Part shown: positions 6,168-10,780 of the stretch, piece by piece
Layout of the letters: each line of letters begins with the position of its first letter
Position numbering within the stretch: position 1 is the first letter of the stretch
Assembly (NCBI GenBank): GCA_025351545.1
Contig: JANXVQ010000502.1
Coordinates: 1 to 10,780, forward strand
Direction: 5' to 3'
DNA: 10,780 nt
From: Spirosoma sp.
GTDB taxonomy: Bacteria > Bacteroidota > Bacteroidia > Cytophagales > Spirosomataceae
The notes under the pieces: model-generated
Database searches by the model: none
What the model was told of the DNA's origin: nothing
The model's input: the letters and a program-made list of their open reading frames with translations, nothing else
Program-made: the position numbers and the translations under genes

Positions 6168-6647
6168 ATGACGGAATCCAAGATTTTAACCCGAGAGCAA
6201 GCCATCCAACAAGCCGATCAATGGCGAACTGAAGGCCAGCAGATTGTTTTCACCAATGGCTGCTTCGACATTGTTCACCTTGGTCATATTGATTACCTCG
6301 AAAAGGCCCGTAACCTCGGCGACCGGCTGATTTTGGGACTCAACACCGATGCGTCGGTCAGTTGCATAAAAGGTCCGTTGCGCCCTGTGGTGAACGAATA
6401 CGCCCGTGCCCGCCTTATGGCTGCACTCGAATTTATAGACGCCGTTGTGCTTTTTGGCGAACCGACTCCGCTCGAATTAATTGAAGATGTGCAGCCCGAT
6501 GTGCTGGTAAAAGGCGATGATTATACGGTAAATACCATTGTTGGAGCCGACTTTGTACTAGGTCGGGGTGGGCGCGTGGAAACGGTTGCGCTCGTGCCGG
6601 GTTATTCGACAACTAAACTCATTGACCGGATCAAACAGAGTTATTAG
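6168..6647 (+). CDS. rfaE2: D-glycero-beta-D-manno-heptose 1-phosphate adenylyltransferase
   Basis: This 159-residue enzyme transfers AMP from ATP to heptose 1-phosphate to make ADP-heptose precursor for LPS inner core, in the cytoplasm. It is a nucleotidyltransferase of the cytidylyltransferase-like fold: TNGCFDIVHLGHIDYL (29-44) carries the HxGH motif (H37, H40), and LVKGDDYT (113-120) and the C-terminal YSTTKLIDRI (146-155) are the family's later nucleotide-binding segments. In E. coli the activity is the C-terminal half of bifunctional HldE; here it is a separate protein of the normal stand-alone length, as is common in Bacteroidota. The kinase partner (rfaE1/hldA) is not in the window. 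Start at 6168 gives the expected N-terminus with the 'LTREQA' segment. It is tightly coupled to the upstream flippase-like gene. Confidence 0.95.
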   Translation: MTESKILTREQAIQQADQWRTEGQQIVFTNGCFDIVHLGHIDYLEKARNLGDRLILGLNTDASVSCIKGPLRPVVNEYARARLMAALEFIDAVVLFGEPTPLELIEDVQPDVLVKGDDYTVNTIVGADFVLGRGGRVETVALVPGYSTTKLIDRIKQSY

Positions 6648-6745
6648 CCTAGCAAAATATTACTGACCTTAAGTATGATTGGCTGGGTAAATGGCTTTAT
6701 GAATTGATAAATGGTCAGACTATTGGGATACTTTTTATGGCTAAC

Positions 6746-6777
6746 TTTTGTTTACTTATTGACGCGCCAATACATTG
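6746..6777 (+). promoter_or_regulatory. Possible promoter of the zinc metallopeptidase gene
   Basis: TTTTG (6746-6750) and TACATTG (6771-6777) are separated by 20 bases, near the spacing of Bacteroidota -33/-7 elements, though the -7 box lacks one T of TAnnTTTG. It lies 35 bases before the ATG at 6813. The 165-base gap after rfaE2 makes a separate promoter plausible. Confidence 0.3.
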
Positions 6778-6812
6778 CCGTCTAATCGAAACCACAAACC
6801 TGACTAATTGAG

Positions 6813-7493
6813 ATGATCTGGTTAATTATGATTGTTATCTTCGGCCTCAGCGCATTCGTGAGCTGGCGGTTACGAAGTAAATTTAACGAATACTCCCAAA
6901 TTGGCCTGACCAACGGCTTAAGCGGTGCCGAAGTGGCTCAAAAGATGCTGAACGAAAATGGCATTTACGATGTGCGTGTCGTTTCTGTTGAAGGGATGCT
7001 TACTGACAACTATAATCCACAGGAAAAAACCGTTAACCTGAGCGCCGACGTTTATTATGGACGGAGTGTCGCTTCTGCCGCTATTGCAGCCCACGAGTGC
7101 GGCCACGCCATACAGCACCAGTTAGCCTATGCTCCCCTGAAGCTTCGTTCGGCAATGGTGCCTGTACTAACGGTTTCATCGAAATATATGCAGTGGATAT
7201 TGCTGGGCGGTATTTTACTGCTTCGGACAACACCGCTTCCGCTCGCTGTAGGGGTGGCTTTATTTGCCCTAACAACCCTGTTTAGTTTCATAACGCTACC
7301 GGTTGAGTTCGATGCCAGCCGCCGTGCATTAGCCTGGATTCAGACAAAAGGGATAGTGAATGATCGCGAATATGGTTTTGCTAAAGATGCCCTTTGGTGG
7401 GCAGCCATGACCTACGTAGTAGCGGCACTTGGTTCATTGGCTACCTTGCTGTACTACGCCAGCTTTTTGATGGGCGGTCGCCGAAGTAGCTAA
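6813..7493 (+). CDS. Membrane-bound neutral zinc metallopeptidase (YugP family)
   Basis: The 226-residue protein belongs to the Zn_peptidase_2 (YugP-like) family. The N-terminal 15 residues are a membrane anchor, then a soluble stretch with LSGAEVAQKMLNENGI (36-51) and DNYNPQEKTVNLS (65-77). The metal motif HECGH (94-98) is an HExxH site, and E165 in LPVEFDASRRA (162-172) is the likely third zinc ligand. Hydrophobic segments follow at about 117-136, 143-161 and 196-220. The N-terminus and length match the family, so the ATG at 6813 is accepted. The natural substrate of YugP-type proteases is not established. It follows rfaE2 by 165 bases on the same strand, either the end of the envelope operon or a unit with its own promoter. 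Two hairpins close the region downstream. Confidence 0.92.
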   Translation: MIWLIMIVIFGLSAFVSWRLRSKFNEYSQIGLTNGLSGAEVAQKMLNENGIYDVRVVSVEGMLTDNYNPQEKTVNLSADVYYGRSVASAAIAAHECGHAIQHQLAYAPLKLRSAMVPVLTVSSKYMQWILLGGILLLRTTPLPLAVGVALFALTTLFSFITLPVEFDASRRALAWIQTKGIVNDREYGFAKDALWWAAMTYVVAALGSLATLLYYASFLMGGRRSS

Positions 7494-7512
7494 TAGTGAG
7501 TATACTATTAGC
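7489..7512 (+). repeat. 9-bp stem hairpin overlapping the metallopeptidase stop codon
   Basis: GCTAATAGT (7489-7497) pairs perfectly with ACTATTAGC (7504-7512) around GAGTAT. The left arm includes the TAA stop (7491-7493). It ends at the very base before the next, larger hairpin begins. Confidence 0.6.
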
Positions 7513-7560
7513 AAGCACAATAAAAAACGCGCCAATACTGGCGCGTTTTTTATTGTGCTT
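7513..7560. terminator. Strong bidirectional intrinsic terminator (21-bp stem)
   Basis: The arm 7513-7533 is a perfect inverse of 7540-7560 with a six-base loop (AATACT). The stem has a GC core (ACGCGCC/GGCGCGT) flanked by A6 and T6 and a further AT-rich part, so RNA from either strand gives a GC hairpin followed by a T run. It lies between the convergent metallopeptidase and PF04020 genes and can end both. Confidence 0.92.
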
Positions 7561-7574
7561 ATAAAGCAAGATTA

Positions 7575-7967
7575 TCAGACAAATCGCAAAGGCAAATTTA
7601 GAATCACCACATACCCAGACTGAACCATTTCCTGCGTTGGAGCGGAGCGATCAATAAGCAATCCAGCTACAGCTAGCGCAATTAAGAGGGCAGGCCAAAA
7701 ACCAACGATAGTAAAACTGTCTAAAAAGTTATCAATCAGCTTTAATAACAGAGCCGTAACAACAATTCGGACGATACCCGTCAGGAAGAAAAATGTAACT
7801 AAATTAAGTGGAAACCGAATAAGCCAGCCAACAAAAAAATTGAGCAGTCCAAGCAAAACGGCAATTAAAAGAGCTGTTCCGAAATTCTTGACATCAACTT
7901 GTGGCATAAGGTAGGCCAGGCCAAAAATTACGGCCGCATCGAGTAATAAATGTAAGATAAGATTCAT
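7575..7967 (-). CDS. Small membrane protein, phage holin 4_2 (PF04020) family
   Basis: This 130-residue protein is four hydrophobic segments (about 3-20, 30-50, 53-76 and 87-105) with short loops. The pattern LLNFFVGWLIRFPLNLVTFFFLTGI (41-65), with its N and P residues, and FTIVGFWPALLIALAVAG (85-102) is typical of PF04020. Despite the Pfam name, members are widespread in bacterial chromosomes, outside prophages, and their function is unknown; nothing here points to a phage. The ATG at 7967 is preferred to the in-frame ATG at 7997 because it starts just before the first membrane segment. The gene ends at the shared terminator and diverges from the methyltransferase gene 63 bases away. Confidence 0.85.
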   Translation of the reverse strand: MNLILHLLLDAAVIFGLAYLMPQVDVKNFGTALLIAVLLGLLNFFVGWLIRFPLNLVTFFFLTGIVRIVVTALLLKLIDNFLDSFTIVGFWPALLIALAVAGLLIDRSAPTQEMVQSGYVVILNLPLRFV

Positions 7968-8030
7968 AAGCAGGGTGTAATTGGTTCTTTTGAACAACTG
8001 TTTTGGGTCGGGATGGTTTAGATACTAAAT

Positions 8031-8777
8031 ATGAACTCATTTGCCATGCACCGAATTTCTGTTTTACTGTTCACGTTGCTTTTCGCTTGTTGCCGGGGAG
8101 CATCACAACAGCAAACCACCACCGCGCTTCCGGCCGATTCAACAGCGGCTTATCGCTTTACCAGTGCCAGCCGCGACGGTATCGGCAAAGTGTATCAGGG
8201 ACGTGAGATTGCCCAGGTTATGGGTCACCTTGGCGCATCGTGGCTCGAACGCCCGGAGCGCGAACAGGAAGAACGCACCGATTTACTACTCAAAGCGCTC
8301 AACCTAAGGCCAACCGATGTAGTTGCCGACATTGGTGCCGGAACTGGTTTCTTCACATTTCTGATGGCGCCAAAACTACCAGAAGGAAAGGTACTCGCGG
8401 TTGATATTCAGCCCGAGATGATTACCTATCTGAACGAGGGAAAAGCCAAACGAAAAGTCACCAATGTACAACCCGTACTCGGCACAGAATCAGACCCAAA
8501 GCTGGCTGCTGCCAGTATTGATATGGCTATTTTAATTGATGCTTATCACGAGTTTTCCTATCCCCGTGAGATGATGGGCCATATTGCATCAGCCTTGAAA
8601 CCGGGCGGACGTATTGTGCTGGTCGAATACCGTGCCGAAGACCCAAATGTACCCATCAAGGCACTTCACAAACTAAGCGTAAAACAAGCCACAAAAGAAA
8701 TGGAAGCCCTGGGATTAAAACTGCTAAAAAACGATGACCGCTTACCGCAGCAGCACATTATGTTTTTCGGGAAGTAA
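8031..8777 (+). CDS. Class I SAM-dependent methyltransferase with lipoprotein signal
   Basis: The 248-residue protein has an unusual start: MNSFAMHRISVLLFTLLFACC, a short basic-hydrophobic signal ending in a lipobox (LFAC, cysteine 20). A linker with SRDGIGKVYQGREIAQVMGH (47-66) and WLERPEREQEERTD (71-84) precedes a clear Rossmann methyltransferase core. Motif I is VVADIGAGTGFFT (97-109), motif II is VLAVDIQPEM (121-130), the D at 170 lies in MAILIDAYHEF, and KPGGRIVLVEY (190-200) is the post-I strand. The fold normally transfers a methyl group from SAM, which is made in the cytoplasm. Export would therefore be odd; similar exported 'predicted methyltransferases' exist in other phyla, but their substrates are not known to me. 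An ATG at 8046 is an alternative start and keeps the signal. Convergent with the toxin gene, ten bases apart. Confidence 0.85.
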   Translation: MNSFAMHRISVLLFTLLFACCRGASQQQTTTALPADSTAAYRFTSASRDGIGKVYQGREIAQVMGHLGASWLERPEREQEERTDLLLKALNLRPTDVVADIGAGTGFFTFLMAPKLPEGKVLAVDIQPEMITYLNEGKAKRKVTNVQPVLGTESDPKLAAASIDMAILIDAYHEFSYPREMMGHIASALKPGGRIVLVEYRAEDPNVPIKALHKLSVKQATKEMEALGLKLLKNDDRLPQQHIMFFGK

Positions 8778-8787
8778 GAACCATCAA

Positions 8788-9183
8788 TCACTGACTCACA
8801 TCATTTGCAGACTGTTCGCGTACAATTGCAATTGCTTCATACATAAGTTGAATGGCCAGTTCCACCCGCTTTTGATTTAATACGCCTATTGTTTCCGCAA
8901 TTAGATTGCTTCGTAGCGTAAATGGTTTGTTACAACGAAGCTCGCTACTAATCGGAAGATCACCTTCTACGTCTCTGGGTTCAATAATTAGCGAAAACAG
9001 TTCCAAGCGGACCACTCGGGTTATAGGTAGAACAATGTAATCACTGTCTAATGAGTTAGACAGTCCATTGCTCACAATTAATACAGGCCTCCGTTTTGCT
9101 TTATCTATTTTATCCGTAAGTGGATAAAATGCCCAGACAATACTACCTTGTACAAGCTCAATTTTTGGGGTGTTGCTTTGCAT
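8788..9183 (-). CDS. MazF/PemK-family toxin (endoribonuclease-like)
   Basis: The 131-residue protein resembles MazF/PemK toxins, which cut RNA at short sequences and stop growth when their antitoxin is lost. Visible family features are VQGSIVWAFYPL (11-22), KRRPVLIVSNG (30-40, with the conserved RPVLI), the YIVLPIT strand (49-55) and the late segment LIAETIGVLNQKRV (94-107), where the family has a similar IG-L pattern. It is slightly longer than typical MazF (about 110 residues). The ATG at 9183 is used because an in-frame upstream ATG at 9264 would add 27 residues unlike the family and overlap the antitoxin frame more. The first 26 bases overlap the end of the antitoxin gene, so the two are translationally coupled. 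Expected to be cytoplasmic; whether it is active cannot be read from the sequence. Confidence 0.82.
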   Translation of the reverse strand: MQSNTPKIELVQGSIVWAFYPLTDKIDKAKRRPVLIVSNGLSNSLDSDYIVLPITRVVRLELFSLIIEPRDVEGDLPISSELRCNKPFTLRSNLIAETIGVLNQKRVELAIQLMYEAIAIVREQSANDVSQ

Positions 9184-9385
9184 ATAAATCGTCCCAGTAA
9201 TCCTCTTCAGGTGCTTCCCAAAGTTCACGCAGCGAAGGCTCGGACAAGGAGAGCCATTCGGCATTTACATAATTTGCTCCCCCCGCTTCTTTATCAAGTA
9301 AATTTCGAAATGCCTGCTGCGCATCTATCGGCAGTTGACGATAAACTACATATAATGATTGAGCCGTGTTTCGTGCTGCTTCCAT
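9158..9385 (-). CDS. Putative antitoxin of the MazF-like toxin
   Basis: This 75-residue protein (from the ATG at 9385) is small and acidic at its end (WEAPEEDYWDDLYAKQ, residues 56-71). It has a helical middle with LPIDAQQAFRNLLDKEAG (18-35), the kind of LPxxxQ helix seen in several small antitoxins. The call relies mostly on position: it directly precedes and overlaps the toxin gene in the usual antitoxin-then-toxin order. The acidic tail with W and Y residues suits binding and covering a MazF dimer. I cannot assign it to a named antitoxin family; it has no obvious ribbon-helix-helix or AbrB domain, so DNA-binding autoregulation is uncertain. An in-frame ATG at 9463 would extend it by 26 residues into the permease gene and is less likely, since a TAAATTTG promoter element lies at 9416-9409. 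Confidence 0.7.
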   Translation of the reverse strand: MEAARNTAQSLYVVYRQLPIDAQQAFRNLLDKEAGGANYVNAEWLSLSEPSLRELWEAPEEDYWDDLYAKQHPKN

Positions 9386-9408
9386 GGCTTTTTTGATTTG
9401 CTTATTAA

Positions 9409-9416
9409 CAAATTTA
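9409..9416 (-). promoter_or_regulatory. -7 promoter element before the antitoxin (TAAATTTG)
   Basis: On the minus strand, TAAATTTG matches TAnnTTTG exactly and stands 23 bases before the antitoxin ATG. Its first three bases are also the TAA stop of the permease gene. No clear -33 box is seen. If used, the toxin-antitoxin pair is transcribed independently of the permease. Confidence 0.4.
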
Positions 9417-10780
9417 CGATGAAATCTGCTCCCGTCCAGCCAGCTTACTCTTCCGGAAGCCATACGAAAAGTAAATTACTAAGCCAATAGCCAGCCAGAT
9501 ACCAAAAATCTTCCAGTTGCTAGCCCCTAATTCGGTCATTAGATAGAGATTCGTTAACACACCGATTACCGGTAACAAGGAGAAATTATATCGAAATCCC
9601 TGAACAGCCAGTATTATCCATACGCCCCAAAACACTACTAATAGCGGTTTACTCTCCAGCGTTTGCAGTAGATTATCCTGCGTTAATACATAGGCTATTA
9701 CGGCCAGCAATACCGCACCAATAATGTATTTTCCGTTGATGTAAGGCACCTTGAACTTCGATTGTGCCGTTAGCCCTTTGGCATCTAAAAACAGAATGCC
9801 CGCGCAGACGAGGATAAACGCAAAAAATGTTCCTACACTGGTCAGATCAACAAAGAATTTCAAATCCATGAATAACGACGGAATCGCTACCAGAAATCCC
9901 GTTACAATCGTGGCGAAGGAAGGCGTTTTATATTTAGGGTGAATTCTGGAAAAACGTTTCCAGAGAAGTCCGTCGCGGCTCATCGTCATCCAGATACGCG
10001 GCTGCCCGAGTTGGTACACCAAAAGCGCACTCGTAATGGCCACAACCGCGCTTACCGAAATCACGCCAGCCACAAAATCAAGGTTCACTTTCTGAAAAAC
10101 GTAAGCCAGCGGGTCGCTCACACCTAACTCTTTGTAGTTGACCATACCCGTTAACACGAGCGTAATCAGCACGTATAAAACTGTACAGATTCCCAGGCAA
10201 TACAGCATGGCGCGGGGGAGATCGCGTTGGGGATTTTTGCACTCTTCGGCTGTTGTTGAAATAGAGTCGAAACCAATGAAAGCAAAAAACACGGAAGCTA
10301 CCCCACTCAGCACGCCAGACATTCCATTAGGCGCAAACGGCGACCAGTTGGCTGGTTTCACATAGAAAGCCCCCACGCCAATGACCAAAGCAATTACGGC
10401 TAATTTGAGCACAACCAAAATATTACTCGCCGTACGCGACTCCTTAATACCGATATAGACCAGCGCCGTAATCAGTACGGTTATGGCACCGGCAGGCAGG
10501 TTAGCAATCAAATGGATATTGCCTAGCACAGGCGCGTCGGCCCAGGCACCGGCTAATAAACGCGTATTTTCGGGCAGCGTATTGAGCGAGACACCAGCTT
10601 GCTTTGTTTGTTCGACGAGGGCAAACGCACGGGATGCGGAGCCGTAGTCTGTAGCAAAGTATTTGGGGAAAGTGATACCAAATCCGCTGAGCATAGAGGT
10701 AAAATACTCCGACCACGAAATGGCTACAACCATGTTGCTAACGGCATATTCGAGAATGAGCGCCCAGCCTATAATCCACG
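9414..10780 (-). CDS. APC-superfamily amino acid permease (cationic amino acid transporter-like), partial
   Basis: The frame stays open to the window's right edge, giving about 454 residues without the N-terminus. The internal ATG at 10733 is not the real start, because the codons upstream read WIIGWALILEYAVSN, a continuous part of the third membrane segment in this family. Recognisable landmarks are ISWSEYFTSMLSGFG near the edge, the signature FAFIGFDSISTTAEE-KNPQRDLPRAM, and QPRIWMTMSRDGLLW with IHPKYKTP after it. These mark the CAT-type (YfnA/YhdG-like) branch of inner-membrane amino acid/proton symporters with about 12-14 segments. The C-terminus ends in a short charged tail (KSKLAGREQISS). 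The substrate cannot be told from the sequence. The stop overlaps a promoter element of the toxin-antitoxin pair, 28 bases upstream of the antitoxin start. Confidence 0.9.
   Translation of the reverse strand, partial: WIIGWALILEYAVSNMVVAISWSEYFTSMLSGFGITFPKYFATDYGSASRAFALVEQTKQAGVSLNTLPENTRLLAGAWADAPVLGNIHLIANLPAGAITVLITALVYIGIKESRTASNILVVLKLAVIALVIGVGAFYVKPANWSPFAPNGMSGVLSGVASVFFAFIGFDSISTTAEECKNPQRDLPRAMLYCLGICTVLYVLITLVLTGMVNYKELGVSDPLAYVFQKVNLDFVAGVISVSAVVAITSALLVYQLGQPRIWMTMSRDGLLWKRFSRIHPKYKTPSFATIVTGFLVAIPSLFMDLKFFVDLTSVGTFFAFILVCAGILFLDAKGLTAQSKFKVPYINGKYIIGAVLLAVIAYVLTQDNLLQTLESKPLLVVFWGVWIILAVQGFRYNFSLLPVIGVLTNLYLMTELGASNWKIFGIWLAIGLVIYFSYGFRKSKLAGREQISS

Noticed and set aside
6663..6718. 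CTGACC/GGTCAG inverted pair after rfaE2 as a terminator
   Set aside because: Only six pairs across a 44-base loop and no T tract; likely chance.
7575..7967. Evidence of a prophage from the 'phage holin' family name
   Set aside because: PF04020 proteins are ordinary chromosomal membrane proteins and no other phage gene is present.
9386..9463. Longer antitoxin starting at the ATG at 9463
   Set aside because: It would overlap the permease end by 50 bases and contain the promoter-like TAAATTTG; the 9385 start fits better.

Overview
The window looks like chromosomal DNA from a Bacteroidota member of the Cytophagales, probably Spirosoma or a close relative. This is an inference. It rests on the style of the proteins (DUF1080 and Tat-exported TIM-barrel enzymes, MoeB-rhodanese fusion, PF04020 membrane protein), mixed GC content near 47%, the lack of consistent Shine-Dalgarno sequences, and TAnnTTTG-like promoter elements. 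I recognise no prophage, IS transposase, CRISPR array, rRNA or tRNA.

Left part (1-1868). A TetR-type regulator runs off the left edge on the minus strand. An AT-rich gap of about 640 bases follows, with no convincing gene, and then a glycosyltransferase-2-like gene (838-1707). The convergent gap after it (1706-1866) is built almost entirely of palindromic repeats: one 18-bp-stem hairpin and a short tandem array whose core is GAGACGCAATTATGCGT.

Second part (1869-4919). Two minus-strand genes encode exported proteins, a DUF1080 (3-keto-disaccharide hydrolase family) protein followed by a Tat-signal sugar isomerase/epimerase-like TIM barrel. Together they suggest sugar processing in the periplasm. 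Diverging from them is a MoeB/ThiF-like E1 enzyme fused to a rhodanese domain, which suggests sulfur transfer to a small carrier protein.

Third part (5090-7560). A plus-strand block holds a flippase-like integral membrane protein (LPG_synthase_TM/UPF0104 family), then 16 bases later the heptose-1-phosphate adenylyltransferase rfaE2, then a membrane zinc metallopeptidase. The first two fit cell-envelope or LPS work. The block ends in two abutting hairpins, the second a perfect 21-bp-stem bidirectional terminator.

Right part (7575-10780). A small PF04020 ('phage holin 4_2') membrane protein on the minus strand diverges from a methyltransferase that carries a lipoprotein signal. Convergent to the methyltransferase is a MazF/PemK-like toxin with an overlapping upstream antitoxin gene. 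This pair sits just downstream of an APC-family amino acid permease that runs off the right edge.

Most of the window is ordinary core or envelope metabolism. The items most worth a second look are the palindromic repeat block, the exported methyltransferase, the two-gene exported sugar module, and the overlapping toxin-antitoxin pair.
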